A stretch of 38,827 nucleotides of DNA from an uncultured Prevotella sp. (GCA_905211345.1 CAJMAO010000008.1:1-38827); one strand, 5' to 3'; positions 23,805 to 31,951 are shown, numbered from the stretch's first letter. Notes: a model not told the origin generated them from the sequence alone. Numbers and translations: made by a program.

Positions 23805-24200
23805 ATGACAGATCCAATAGCAGATTATCTGACGAGGTTGAGAAACGCTATCATGGCTCATCACCGTGTAGTCGAAGTACCGGCTTCAAACCTGAAGAAG
23901 GAAATTACAAAAATCCTCTTCGAAAAAGGTTACATCCTTAATTACAAGTTTATTGAGGACGGTCCTCAAGGCACAATCAAAGTTGCGCTTAAGTATGATC
24001 CGGCAACAAAGGAAAATGCCATACGTTGCTTGAAGCGAGTGTCTACGCCGGGATTGCGTAAATACACTGGTTACAAGGATATGCCGAGAGTTATTAATGG
24101 ATTAGGTATAGCAATATTATCTACATCCAAAGGTGTAATGACAGACAAAGAAGCTACTGATTTGAAAATCGGTGGCGAGGTTCTTTGCTATGTATATTAA
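23805..24200 (+). CDS. rpsH: 30S ribosomal protein S8
   Basis: 131 residues. MTDPIADYLTRLRNAIMAHH starts the protein; GLGIAILSTSKGVMTDKEA and GGEVLCYVY end it. S8 binds helix 21 of 16S rRNA and organises the central domain. It is the translational repressor of the spc operon in E. coli. The preceding gap is one of the larger ones in this block and carries a hairpin. Confidence 0.99.
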   Translation: MTDPIADYLTRLRNAIMAHHRVVEVPASNLKKEITKILFEKGYILNYKFIEDGPQGTIKVALKYDPATKENAIRCLKRVSTPGLRKYTGYKDMPRVINGLGIAILSTSKGVMTDKEATDLKIGGEVLCYVY

Positions 24201-24215
24201 TGTGGAGGGTTTGAT

Positions 24216-24782
24216 ATGTCAAGAATAGGAAAATTGCCAATTAGCATCCCCACAGGAGTTGCAGTAACTCTCAATAATGGTGTTGTAAACGTGAAAGGAC
24301 CTAAGGGTGAACTTTCACAGAAAGTAGATGCTTCTATCATTGTAAAGATCGAGGATAATCAAATCCTTTTCGAGATAGATGAGAATAGCCCAGTAAATTA
24401 CAAGCAGAAGCAAGCATTCCATGGTTTATATCGTGCGCTTGTGAATAATATGGTTGTAGGCGTAAGTGAAGGCTATAAGAAAGTGCTTGAACTTGTGGGT
24501 GTAGGTTATCGTGTTTCTAACCAAGGTAATATTATAGAATTTGCTTTGGGATATACTCATCCTATTTTTATACAATTGCCCAAGGAGGTAAAGGTTGAGA
24601 CAAAGTCGGAGAGGAACCAGAACCCCATTATCATATTGGAATCTTGCGATAAAGCGTTGCTCGGACTTATTTGTGCAAAAATCCGTTCTTTCCGTATGCC
24701 GGAACCTTATAAGGGTAAAGGTATATTGTTCCAAGGCGAAGTCATCCGCAGAAAGTCTGGTAAGACTGCCGCTGCTAAGTAA
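24216..24782 (+). CDS. rplF: 50S ribosomal protein L6
   Basis: 188 residues with the two repeated L6 domains. Starts MSRIGKLPISIPTGVAV; VNVKGPKGELSQ is in the first domain, and the hallmark PEPYKGKGILFQGEVIRRKS is near the C-terminus. Located at the base of the L7/L12 stalk, near the factor-binding site. GGAGGG (24204-24209) lies 6 bases before the ATG, a Shine-Dalgarno-like site unusual for this phylum. Confidence 0.99.
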   Translation: MSRIGKLPISIPTGVAVTLNNGVVNVKGPKGELSQKVDASIIVKIEDNQILFEIDENSPVNYKQKQAFHGLYRALVNNMVVGVSEGYKKVLELVGVGYRVSNQGNIIEFALGYTHPIFIQLPKEVKVETKSERNQNPIIILESCDKALLGLICAKIRSFRMPEPYKGKGILFQGEVIRRKSGKTAAAK

Positions 24783-24800
24783 CTTTAATATTTTACGATT

Positions 24801-25145
24801 ATGACAACAAAGAAAATAGAAAGGCGAATTAAGATAAAGTACAGAATCCGTAAGCGGGTGAATGGAACGGCAGAGCGCCCTCGTATGAGCGTGTTCCGCA
24901 GCAATAAGCAGATATATGTTCAAATAATCAACGATTTGCTCGGTACGACATTGGTTTCAGCTTCATCTCTTGGCATGGAGGCAATGCCGAAATGTGAACA
25001 GGCCGCAAAAGTCGGTGAGCTAATAGCAAAGAAAGCTGTAGAAGCTGGAATTTCTATGGTTGTGTTCGACCGTAACGGCTATCTTTATCATGGCCGTGTA
25101 AAGGAACTTGCTGATGCGGCACGTAAAGGTGGACTTAATTTCTAA
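24801..25145 (+). CDS. rplR: 50S ribosomal protein L18
   Basis: 114 residues. The basic N-terminus (KKIERRIKIKYRIRKRV) is followed by GTAERPRMSVFRSNKQIYVQ and the end VFDRNGYLYHGRVKELADAA. Binds 5S rRNA with L5 to form the central protuberance. Six bases separate it from rpsE. Confidence 0.98.
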   Translation: MTTKKIERRIKIKYRIRKRVNGTAERPRMSVFRSNKQIYVQIINDLLGTTLVSASSLGMEAMPKCEQAAKVGELIAKKAVEAGISMVVFDRNGYLYHGRVKELADAARKGGLNF

Positions 25146-25151
25146 TCGATT

Positions 25152-25664
25152 ATGGCAATGAACAGAGTTAAAATAAATAGTGACGTTGAGTTAAAAGACA
25201 GATTGGTTGCTATAAACCGTGTTACCAAGGTTACAAAAGGTGGCCGTACCTTTACGTTCGCTGCGATCGTCGTTGTCGGTGATGGTAATGGCGTTATAGG
25301 CTGGGGTCTTGGTAAAGCAGGCGAGGTTACTGCCGCTATAGCCAAGGGGGTTGAAGCTGCAAAAAAGAATCTTGTCAAGGTTCCTGTATTGAAAGGAACT
25401 GTTCCTCATGAGATAGAGGCGTCTTTCGGTGGTGCTCGTGTGTTCTTGCGACCAGCTGCAGCTGGTACAGGGCTTGTAGCCGGTGGTGCTATGCGTGCTG
25501 TGCTTGAGAGTGTAGGTGTTAAGGATGTGCTTGCAAAATCGAAAGGTTCGTCAAACCCTCATAACTTGGTGAAGGCTACAATCGTAGCTCTCAGCCAGAT
25601 GCGTGACGCCTACACTGTAGCGAAGACACGTGGAATTAGTCTTGAGAAAGTATTTAGAGGATAA
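25152..25664 (+). CDS. rpsE: 30S ribosomal protein S5
   Basis: 170 residues. LKDRLVAINRVTKVTKGGRT contains the loop in which spectinomycin-resistance changes arise, here unaltered in overall pattern. VVGDGNGVIGWGLGKAGEV and KSKGSSNPHNLVKATIVAL are typical. S5 helps form the mRNA entry site and contributes to decoding accuracy. Its stop codon overlaps an AAGGAGG sequence that precedes rpmD. Confidence 0.99.
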   Translation: MAMNRVKINSDVELKDRLVAINRVTKVTKGGRTFTFAAIVVVGDGNGVIGWGLGKAGEVTAAIAKGVEAAKKNLVKVPVLKGTVPHEIEASFGGARVFLRPAAAGTGLVAGGAMRAVLESVGVKDVLAKSKGSSNPHNLVKATIVALSQMRDAYTVAKTRGISLEKVFRG

Positions 25665-25676
25665 GGAGGCGGAAAT

Positions 25677-25853
25677 ATGGCAACAATAAAAATAAAGCAG
25701 ATAAAGAGCAAAATCGGTGCACCTGTTGACCAAAAGCGTACGCTTACGTCTCTCGGTTTGCACAAAATATCACAGATTGTAGAGCGTGAGGACACTCCTG
25801 AACTTCGTGGTATGATACGCAAGGTTCATCATCTGGTAACCGTTATTGACTAA
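25677..25853 (+). CDS. rpmD: 50S ribosomal protein L30
   Basis: 58 residues, the normal size of this small protein: MATIKIKQIKSKIGAPVDQK, then RTLTSLGLHKISQIVER, then RGMIRKVHHLVTVID. Position between rpsE and rplO is canonical. A perfect Shine-Dalgarno sequence, AAGGAGG at 25663-25669, lies 7 bases before the ATG and overlaps the rpsE stop. This is rare in Bacteroidota, where ribosomes mostly ignore such sites. Confidence 0.98.
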   Translation: MATIKIKQIKSKIGAPVDQKRTLTSLGLHKISQIVEREDTPELRGMIRKVHHLVTVID

Positions 25854-25875
25854 TTAATTTTAAAAAAGGACGATT

Positions 25876-26322
25876 ATGAAATTACATAATTTGAAACCAG
25901 CTGAAGGGTCAACCCATTCACGCCGTCGTTTAGGTCGTGGACCGGGGTCTGGACTAGGTGGAACATCCACTCGTGGCCACAAGGGTGCAAAAGCTCGTTC
26001 TGGTTATAAGAGGAAAATAGGATTTGAAGGTGGTCAGATGCCGTTACAGCGTCGTGTTCCGAAATTTGGATTTAAGAACATCAATCATAAGGAATATTTC
26101 GCAGTGAATCTTTCAACTCTTCAATCGCTTGCAGAATCAAAAGGTTTTACAAAGATTGGCATAGGAGAACTTAAGGAAGCTGGTCTTACCAATGGAAAAG
26201 AATTGATTAAGATCCTTGGTAACGGTGAGCTTAAGGCCAAGTTGGAAGTGGAGGCTCATGCCTTCTCAAAAACTGCCGAGGAAGCAATCAAGGCAGCAGG
26301 TGGTAACACAACAATAATCTAA
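25876..26322 (+). CDS. rplO: 50S ribosomal protein L15
   Basis: 148 residues. MKLHNLKPAEGSTHSRRRLG starts the protein; GRGPGSGLGGTSTRGHKGAK and GFEGGQMPLQRRVPKFGF are the glycine-rich basic extension that threads through 23S rRNA. A globular C-terminal domain follows. secY begins 4 bases after the stop, the same L15-SecY junction found in most bacteria. Confidence 0.99.
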   Translation: MKLHNLKPAEGSTHSRRRLGRGPGSGLGGTSTRGHKGAKARSGYKRKIGFEGGQMPLQRRVPKFGFKNINHKEYFAVNLSTLQSLAESKGFTKIGIGELKEAGLTNGKELIKILGNGELKAKLEVEAHAFSKTAEEAIKAAGGNTTII

Positions 26323-26326
26323 GTAA

Positions 26327-27667
26327 ATGAAAAAGTTTATCGAGACACTGAAGAACTGTTGGAAAATTGAGGATTTGCGTCAGCGAATCCTCATTACCAT
26401 AACGTTTGTTGCAATTTACCGTTTCGGGTCTTTCGTGGTATTACCGGGAATAGACCCTTCAATGTTGCAGAAATTACAAACGCAAACCAGTGGCGGTCTT
26501 ATGTCGCTGTTGGATATGTTCTCCGGTGGTGCATTTTCTAATGCGTCGATTTTCGCATTGGGAATAATGCCTTACATCTCAGCGTCAATTGTGATGCAGC
26601 TTCTTGCCGTGGCAGTGCCATATTTCCAAAAAATGCAGCGGGAAGGTGAGAGTGGACGTAAGAAAATCAATTGGTACACACGTGTGCTTACAGTTGCAAT
26701 TCTTTTGTTCCAAGCTCCTTCTTATTTGATGAACCTGAAGGTTCAGGCTTATGGGGCATTGGCTTCCGGCATTGACTGGTCGTTGTTTATGGTTCCTGCG
26801 ACGATAATTTTGGCTGCAGGCAGTATGTTTATCCTTTGGCTGGGCGAACGTATCACAGACAAAGGCATCGGTAATGGAATATCACTGATAATCATGATTG
26901 GCATCATTGCCCGTCTACCACAGGCTTTTATACAAGAGGTCAGCTCTCGCTTTACGGCCATTTCAGGCGGTGGATTGGTTATGTTCATCATAGAGATTGC
27001 AATCCTTTATGCTGTGGTTTGCGCGTCGTTGCTTTTAGTTCAGGGTGTTCGTAAGATACCTGTTCAGTATGCAAAACGCCTTGTTGGCAACAAGCAGTAT
27101 GGTGGTGCACGTCAGTATGTTCCGCTGAAATTGTTTGCTGCTAATGTGATGCCGATAATCTTTGCCCAGGCTTTGATGTTCATACCGTTGGCAATTTATC
27201 AGTATTCAACGGATCAGAGTGGTTATGTTGTTCGTGCTTTAATGGATCATAGGAGTTTGTTGTATAATATAGTGTTTGCAGCTCTTATTATTGCATTCAC
27301 ATATTTTTATACGGCGATTACTTTAAATCCGACCCAAATGGCTGAGGACATGAAGCGTAATAATGGTTTCATTCCCGGTATAAAACCGGGTAAGGCAACA
27401 GCTGATTATATTGATACAGTAATGTCAAGAATCACTTTGCCAGGATCATTGTTTATTGCTTTTATTGCCATTATGCCGGCATTGGCTGGTCTGCTTGACG
27501 TTCAGGATGCGTTTTCGCAATTCTTCGGAGGCACGTCTTTGCTTATTCTTGTAGGAGTTGTAATTGACACGCTTCAACAGATAGAAAGCCATTTGATGAT
27601 GCGTCATTATGACGGATTGCTTAACTCTGGTCGTGTGCGTGGTCGTAATACAGTTTCAGCCTATTGA
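26327..27667 (+). CDS. secY: Protein translocase subunit SecY
   Basis: 446 residues, inner-membrane core of the Sec channel through which signal-peptide proteins in this window would be exported. About ten hydrophobic segments can be followed, starting with ILITITFVAIYRFGSFVVLP. The plug region lies in GGLMSLLDMFSGGAFSNASI. The cytosolic loops that bind SecA and the ribosome include QGVRKIPVQYAKR. The C-terminus, MMRHYDGLLNSGRVRGRN, is typical of Bacteroidota. Unlike E. coli it is followed directly by map, with no adk, as is usual in this phylum. Confidence 0.98.
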   Translation: MKKFIETLKNCWKIEDLRQRILITITFVAIYRFGSFVVLPGIDPSMLQKLQTQTSGGLMSLLDMFSGGAFSNASIFALGIMPYISASIVMQLLAVAVPYFQKMQREGESGRKKINWYTRVLTVAILLFQAPSYLMNLKVQAYGALASGIDWSLFMVPATIILAAGSMFILWLGERITDKGIGNGISLIIMIGIIARLPQAFIQEVSSRFTAISGGGLVMFIIEIAILYAVVCASLLLVQGVRKIPVQYAKRLVGNKQYGGARQYVPLKLFAANVMPIIFAQALMFIPLAIYQYSTDQSGYVVRALMDHRSLLYNIVFAALIIAFTYFYTAITLNPTQMAEDMKRNNGFIPGIKPGKATADYIDTVMSRITLPGSLFIAFIAIMPALAGLLDVQDAFSQFFGGTSLLILVGVVIDTLQQIESHLMMRHYDGLLNSGRVRGRNTVSAY

Positions 27668-27683
27668 TTTGGCATATTCCTGA

Positions 27684-28487
27684 ATGGAGATATTTCTAAA
27701 GACGGAAGATGAAATCGATCTGATGCGAAAGGCCAATAGGCTTGTTGGAGCAACTCTCGGTGAAATTGCAAGGCATATTAAGCCGGGAGTTACTACGCTT
27801 CAGTTAGATAGGATAGCGGAAGAATTCATTAGAGACAATGGGGGAGTCCCTACGTTCAAGAATTTTCCAAATCCGTTCGGTGCTCCTTTTCCTGCAAGTA
27901 TTTGCACTTCGGTTAACGACGTAGTAGTACATGGCATACCTAATATTGCAACAGTACTTTGCGAGGGTGATATTATATCTGTAGACTGTGGTGTTCTTTT
28001 AGATGGTTTTAATGGTGATTCTTGTTACACATTCTGTGTAGGAGAAGTCAAGCCTGAGGTCAAGAAACTACTGAAAGTGACAAAAGAGTCCTTGTATTTG
28101 GGCATAAGAAATTCTGTAGCAGGTAAGCATCTAGGGGATATAGGTGCGGCTGTTCAGAAACACTGCGAGTCTGAAGGTTATGGTATTGTCCGAGAGTTAA
28201 CAGGTCATGGAATTGGCCGTAAAATGCATGAAGCTCCTCAAGTCCCGAACTATGGGAAAAGCGGTGAGGGACTTTTGTTGAAGGAAGGGATGTGCTTGGC
28301 CATTGAGCCAATGGTCACTATGGGCGACCGTTCGATTAGCCTGATGCCCGACAGATGGTCGATAAGTACTCGTGACGGGAATTTGGCGGCGCATTTTGAA
28401 CATACTGTGGCTGTTAGGCGTGGCAAAGCAGAGATTTTATCTTCGTTTGGAGAGATTGAACAATTAGAAGGAAATATTATAGATTAA
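27684..28487 (+). CDS. map: Methionine aminopeptidase, type I
   Basis: 267 residues; removes the initiator methionine from nascent proteins as a dinuclear metalloenzyme. The metal ligands are all recognisable: D in IISVDCGVLLDGFNGDSCYT (two aspartates), H in ELTGHGIGRKMHEAP, E in LAIEPMVTMG and E in AAHFEHTVAV. The substrate-site histidine is in VVVHGIPN. No N-terminal zinc-finger or SH3 extension, so it is the short bacterial form (type Ia). infA follows after two bases. Confidence 0.98.
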   Translation: MEIFLKTEDEIDLMRKANRLVGATLGEIARHIKPGVTTLQLDRIAEEFIRDNGGVPTFKNFPNPFGAPFPASICTSVNDVVVHGIPNIATVLCEGDIISVDCGVLLDGFNGDSCYTFCVGEVKPEVKKLLKVTKESLYLGIRNSVAGKHLGDIGAAVQKHCESEGYGIVRELTGHGIGRKMHEAPQVPNYGKSGEGLLLKEGMCLAIEPMVTMGDRSISLMPDRWSISTRDGNLAAHFEHTVAVRRGKAEILSSFGEIEQLEGNIID

Positions 28488-28489
28488 CA

Positions 28490-28708
28490 ATGGCAAAGCA
28501 AGATGCGATAGAGCAAGACGGAACTATAGTAGAGGCGTTGTCTAACGCAATGTTTCGTGTCGAGTTGGAAAACGGCTGCCCGATAACGGCACATATCTCC
28601 GGAAAAATGAGAATGCATTATATAAAGATTCTTCCGGGCGATAAAGTGAAGGTTGAGATGAGTCCGTATGACTTGACTAAAGGCAGAATAGTGTTTAGGT
28701 ACAAATAA
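28490..28708 (+). CDS. infA: Translation initiation factor IF-1
   Basis: 72 residues, one S1-like OB domain: MAKQDAIEQDGTIVEALSNA, FRVELENGCPITAHISGKMR and KVEMSPYDLTKGRIVFRYK. IF-1 binds the 30S A site next to S12 and h44 during initiation. Full length and unremarkable; location between map and rpmJ is conserved. Confidence 0.99.
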   Translation: MAKQDAIEQDGTIVEALSNAMFRVELENGCPITAHISGKMRMHYIKILPGDKVKVEMSPYDLTKGRIVFRYK

Positions 28709-28721
28709 TTTATAGAGATAT

Positions 28722-28838
28722 ATGAAGACGAGAACATCAATTAAGAAGCGTACACCCGACTGCAAAATTGTACGTCGTAAAGGTCGTTTGTACGTAATCA
28801 ACAAGAAAAACCCGAAGTATAAATTGCGTCAGGGCTAA
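28722..28838 (+). CDS. rpmJ: 50S ribosomal protein L36, zinc-free form
   Basis: 38 residues: MKTRTSIKKRTPDCKIVRRK, then GRLYVINKKNPKYKLRQG. Canonical L36 binds zinc through C11, C14, C27 and H33. Here only C14 remains, with T11, N27 and Y33 in the other places, so this is the C-minus form that needs no zinc. L36 is a late-binding protein near the L7/L12 stalk base. Located 13 bases after infA. Confidence 0.97.
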   Translation: MKTRTSIKKRTPDCKIVRRKGRLYVINKKNPKYKLRQG

Positions 28839-28866
28839 ATTTTAATTTTTTAATCAATAATAAAAA

Positions 28867-29247
28867 ATGGCAATAAGAATTGTTGGAGTAGATTTGCCCC
28901 AGAATAAGCGTGGCGAAATCGCATTGACTTATATCTATGGTATAGGTCGAAGTAGTTCAGCAAAGATATTGGATAAGGCCGGCGTGAGCCGTGACCTGAA
29001 GGTCAGCGAATGGACTGACGATCAGGCAGCTAAGATCCGTGAGATAATCGGCGCTGAATACAAGGTGGAAGGTGACCTTCGTTCAGAGGTTCAGATGAAC
29101 ATCAAGCGCCTCATGGATATTGGTTGCTATCGTGGAATACGTCATCGTAACGGTCTTCCGGTTCGCGGTCAGAGTACTAAAAATAACGCTCGTACCCGTA
29201 AAGGTAAGAAGAAGACTGTTGCTAATAAGAAAAAGGCTACTAAATAA
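28867..29247 (+). CDS. rpsM: 30S ribosomal protein S13
   Basis: 126 residues. MAIRIVGVDLPQNKRGEIAL and YIYGIGRSSSAKILDKAGV form the helix-two-turn-helix core; YRGIRHRNGLPVRGQSTKNN leads to a long lysine-rich tail (RKGKKKTVANKKKATK) that reaches the P-site tRNA. First gene of the alpha block, 28 bases after rpmJ. Confidence 0.99.
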   Translation: MAIRIVGVDLPQNKRGEIALTYIYGIGRSSSAKILDKAGVSRDLKVSEWTDDQAAKIREIIGAEYKVEGDLRSEVQMNIKRLMDIGCYRGIRHRNGLPVRGQSTKNNARTRKGKKKTVANKKKATK

Positions 29248-29256
29248 TAATTAGTT

Positions 29257-29646
29257 ATGGCAAAGAAAACAGCAACATCTAAGAAAAGGAATGTAAAGGT
29301 TGACGCTATGGGGCAACTTCATGTTCATAGCTCTTTCAACAATATCATCGTGTCTTTGGCAAACAGCGAGGGGCAGGTTATATCTTGGTCTTCAGCAGGC
29401 AAGATGGGCTTCCGTGGATCAAAGAAGAACACTCCGTATGCAGCCCAAATGGCTGCCGAGGATTGTGCAAAGGTTGCCTATGACCTTGGTTTGCGCAAAG
29501 TTAAGGCTTATGTCAAGGGGCCGGGTAATGGACGAGAATCAGCAATTCGTGCCGTGCATGGTGCAGGAATCGAAGTTACTGAGATTATCGACGTAACGCC
29601 GTTACCGCATAACGGTTGCCGTCCTCCGAAGCGCAGAAGAGTTTAA
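29257..29646 (+). CDS. rpsK: 30S ribosomal protein S11
   Basis: 129 residues. HVHSSFNNIIVSLANSEGQV and the invariant C-terminus PLPHNGCRPPKRRRV identify it. S11 forms the platform of the 30S subunit near the E site with S7. A 71-base gap with a hairpin separates it from rpsD. Confidence 0.99.
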   Translation: MAKKTATSKKRNVKVDAMGQLHVHSSFNNIIVSLANSEGQVISWSSAGKMGFRGSKKNTPYAAQMAAEDCAKVAYDLGLRKVKAYVKGPGNGRESAIRAVHGAGIEVTEIIDVTPLPHNGCRPPKRRRV

Positions 29647-29668
29647 TTCAAGTACACACAATCATAAT

Positions 29669-29690
29669 CATTCCATAATTTCTTGGAATG
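29669..29690 (+). promoter_or_regulatory. Hairpin before rpsD
   Basis: CATTCCA (29669-29675) and TGGAATG (29684-29690) form a perfect 7-bp stem with an 8-base loop, 27 bases before the rpsD ATG. S4 regulates its own synthesis through mRNA structures in both E. coli and Bacillus, although at different places. A Bacteroidota version here is conjecture. No T run follows the stem, so it is not a standard terminator. Confidence 0.45.
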
Positions 29691-29717
29691 AAAGAACAAA
29701 AGGATTTTTAGAAAATT

Positions 29718-30323
29718 ATGGCTAGATATATAGGACCGAAATCAAAAATCGCGCGCCGTTTTGGAGAACCGATTTTCGGCGCGGACAAAGTTTTGTCCAG
29801 GAGAAACTTCCCTCCCGGACAGCATGGCAACAATCGTCGCAGAAAGATGTCTGAGTATGGTGTCATGTTGGCAGAGAAGCAAAAGGCTAAATACACATAC
29901 GGTGTACTTGAGCGCCAGTTTCGTAATTTGTTTGAGAAGGCTGCTAAAGCAGAAGGCATTACTGGTGAGGTTCTTCTCCAAAGCCTTGAGTGCCGTCTTG
30001 ACAATATCGTATTCCGTCTTGGTATGGCACCCACCCGTGCGGCAGCGCGTCAGTTGGTAAGCCACAAGCATGTAGTCGTTGACGGAGAGGTTGTCAACAT
30101 CCCTTCTTATTCAGTTAAGCCGGGACAGGTAGTTGGAGTTCGCGAGAAAGCTAAGTCACTCGAAGTCATCGAGGCTGCTCTTGCCGGTTTCAACCACAGT
30201 AAGTATCCTTGGCTGGAGTGGGATGAGAATACAAAGAGCGGTAAGCTCCTTCACAAACCGGAGCGTGCCGACATACCAGAGAACATTAAGGAACAGTTAA
30301 TCGTTGAGTTGTATTCTAAATAA
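29718..30323 (+). CDS. rpsD: 30S ribosomal protein S4, zinc-free form
   Basis: 201 residues. The N-terminus ARYIGPKSKIARRFGEPIFG lacks the cysteines that bind zinc in the C-plus type. RNFPPGQHGNNRRRKMSEYG and the S4 domain LECRLDNIVFRLGMAPTRAA, followed by RQLVSHKHVVVDG, are intact. A primary 16S rRNA binder that nucleates the 30S body. Preceded by a 71-base spacer with a 7-bp hairpin. rpoA follows after 12 bases. Confidence 0.99.
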   Translation: MARYIGPKSKIARRFGEPIFGADKVLSRRNFPPGQHGNNRRRKMSEYGVMLAEKQKAKYTYGVLERQFRNLFEKAAKAEGITGEVLLQSLECRLDNIVFRLGMAPTRAAARQLVSHKHVVVDGEVVNIPSYSVKPGQVVGVREKAKSLEVIEAALAGFNHSKYPWLEWDENTKSGKLLHKPERADIPENIKEQLIVELYSK

Positions 30324-30335
30324 ATCATTAAGTTA

Positions 30336-31328
30336 ATGGCGATATTAGCATTTCAAAAACCTGATAAAGTTGTAATGTTGGAGGCCAATGACAAATTCGG
30401 CAAGTTCGAATTTCGTCCTCTTGAGCCGGGCTTTGGCGTTACTATCGGCAATGCCTTGCGCCGCATTCTTCTTTCATCGCTTGAGGGTTATGCTATCAAC
30501 ACCATACGCATTGCCGGTGTTGAGCATGAGTTTTCCTCTGTACCTGGCGTAAAAGAGGATGTCACCAACATTATCTTGAACCTGAAGCAAGTAAGGTTCA
30601 AGCAAGTAGTAGAAGAATTCGAGAACGAAAAAGTTAGTGTCACTGTTGAGAATTCTACTGAGTTCAAAGCCGGCGACATCGGTAAGTATCTGACTGGATT
30701 TGAAGTGTTAAACCCTGACTTGGTGATTTGTCATTTAGATGCCAAAGCTTCAATGCAGATTGACCTTACAATCAATAAGGGTCGCGGATACGTCCCCGCT
30801 GACGAGAACCGTGAGTTCTGCACTGACGTCAACGTTATTCCTATCGATTCTATTTACACTCCGATTCGTAACGTTAAATATTCGGTAGAGCCGTACCGTG
30901 TCGAGCAGAAGACCGACTACGACAAGCTGGTTATCGAAGTTACGACGGATGGTTCCATTCACCCGAAGGACGCGCTTAAAGAGGCTGCGAAAATCTTGAT
31001 TTACCATTTCATGCTGTTCTCTGACGAGAAGATAACTCTTGAGAACAATGATGTGGACGGCAATCAAGAATTTGACGAGGAAGTTCTCCACATGCGCCAG
31101 TTGCTCAAGACAAAACTCGTAGACATGAACCTTTCTGTCCGTGCCTTGAACTGTTTGAAGGCAGCTGACGTTGAGACGCTCGGCGACTTGGTGCAGTACA
31201 ACAAGACCGACCTCTTGAAGTTCCGCAACTTCGGTAAGAAATCGCTTTCTGAGCTTGATGATTTGCTCGAGAGTCTGAATCTGTCGTTTGGAACTGATAT
31301 TTCAAAGTACAAATTGGACAAAGAATAA
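30336..31328 (+). CDS. rpoA: DNA-directed RNA polymerase subunit alpha
   Basis: 330 residues. The N-terminal domain (to about 230) contains FEFRPLEPGFGVTIGNALRR, the dimerisation and beta/beta' contact region. After an acidic linker (NDVDGNQEFDEEV), the C-terminal domain holds LSVRALNCLKAADVETLGDL and LLKFRNFGKKSLSELDDLL. The arginine and asparagine that contact DNA in the E. coli alpha-CTD (VRxxN) are conserved. rpoB and rpoC are not in this window. Confidence 0.99.
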   Translation: MAILAFQKPDKVVMLEANDKFGKFEFRPLEPGFGVTIGNALRRILLSSLEGYAINTIRIAGVEHEFSSVPGVKEDVTNIILNLKQVRFKQVVEEFENEKVSVTVENSTEFKAGDIGKYLTGFEVLNPDLVICHLDAKASMQIDLTINKGRGYVPADENREFCTDVNVIPIDSIYTPIRNVKYSVEPYRVEQKTDYDKLVIEVTTDGSIHPKDALKEAAKILIYHFMLFSDEKITLENNDVDGNQEFDEEVLHMRQLLKTKLVDMNLSVRALNCLKAADVETLGDLVQYNKTDLLKFRNFGKKSLSELDDLLESLNLSFGTDISKYKLDKE

Positions 31329-31337
31329 TCCTAAAGG

Positions 31338-31368
31338 CATGGTCAGCCGGATTGTTCCGGCAACCATG
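31338..31368 (+). promoter_or_regulatory. Two-tier hairpin in the rpoA-rplQ gap, candidate L17 leader
   Basis: GCCGGA (31346-31351) pairs with TCCGGC (31356-31361) around a TTGT loop. After a small internal loop (CA opposite A), CATGGT (31338-31343) pairs with ACCATG (31363-31368). All 12 base pairs are Watson-Crick. The structure lies 31 bases before the rplQ ATG. No T run follows, so it is not a terminator. A structured leader that tunes L17 or stabilises the 3' mRNA is a reasonable guess. Confidence 0.6.
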
Positions 31369-31399
31369 ACCGACGGTTGTCCCAAAAGAATTAACAACA

Positions 31400-31924
31400 A
31401 TGAGACATAATAAAAAATTCAACCATCTGAGCCGTACTGCATCTCACCGTAAGGCTATGCTTGCCAACATGGCCATTTCGCTGATAATGCACAAAAGAAT
31501 CACTACGACTCTCGCAAAGGCCAAGGCCCTCAAAATGTATGTTGAGCCCTTGATTACCCGTTCAAAGACCGACACCACTACTTCTCGACGTGTCGTATTC
31601 CGCTACTTGCAGAACAAGTATGCCGTAACAGAGCTTTTCAAGGAAATCGCCGCAAAAGTGGCTGACCGTCCCGGAGGCTATACTCGTATCATTAAGCTCG
31701 GCACACGTCAGGGTGATGCTGCTGAAACATGCTTCATCGAGCTTGTTGACTTCGATGAGAACATGGCTAAAACTCCGAAGGCAGCCAAGAAGACCCGCCG
31801 CAGCCGCCGTGCAAAAGGTGCTGAAGCAGCTCCGGTCGCCGAGGCTACCGAAGCTGCAGCAGAGGCTCCTGCTACTGAGGAGGCTAAGGCTGAAGCTCCT
31901 GCAGAAGAAGCAAAGGCTGAATAA
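31400..31924 (+). CDS. rplQ: 50S ribosomal protein L17 with long Ala/Glu-rich tail
   Basis: 174 residues against about 127 in E. coli. The core is normal: MRHNKKFNHLSRTASHRKAM, LITRSKTDTTTSRRVVFRY, RPGGYTRIIKLGTRQGDAAE. After about residue 125 it continues with a basic stretch (KTPKAAKKTRRSRRAKG) and then a low-complexity Ala/Glu tail (AEAPAEEAKAE at the end). Such tails are seen in other Bacteroidota L17 proteins and are probably disordered on the ribosome surface near the tunnel exit. Last gene of the superoperon. Confidence 0.98.
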   Translation: MRHNKKFNHLSRTASHRKAMLANMAISLIMHKRITTTLAKAKALKMYVEPLITRSKTDTTTSRRVVFRYLQNKYAVTELFKEIAAKVADRPGGYTRIIKLGTRQGDAAETCFIELVDFDENMAKTPKAAKKTRRSRRAKGAEAAPVAEATEAAAEAPATEEAKAEAPAEEAKAE

Positions 31925-31951
31925 TCAAGTTAGAAAGTATATCTCTATTAT

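Noticed and set aside
27667..27684. Missing adk between secY and map as a deletion
   Set aside because: The secY-map-infA order without adk is usual in Bacteroidota.
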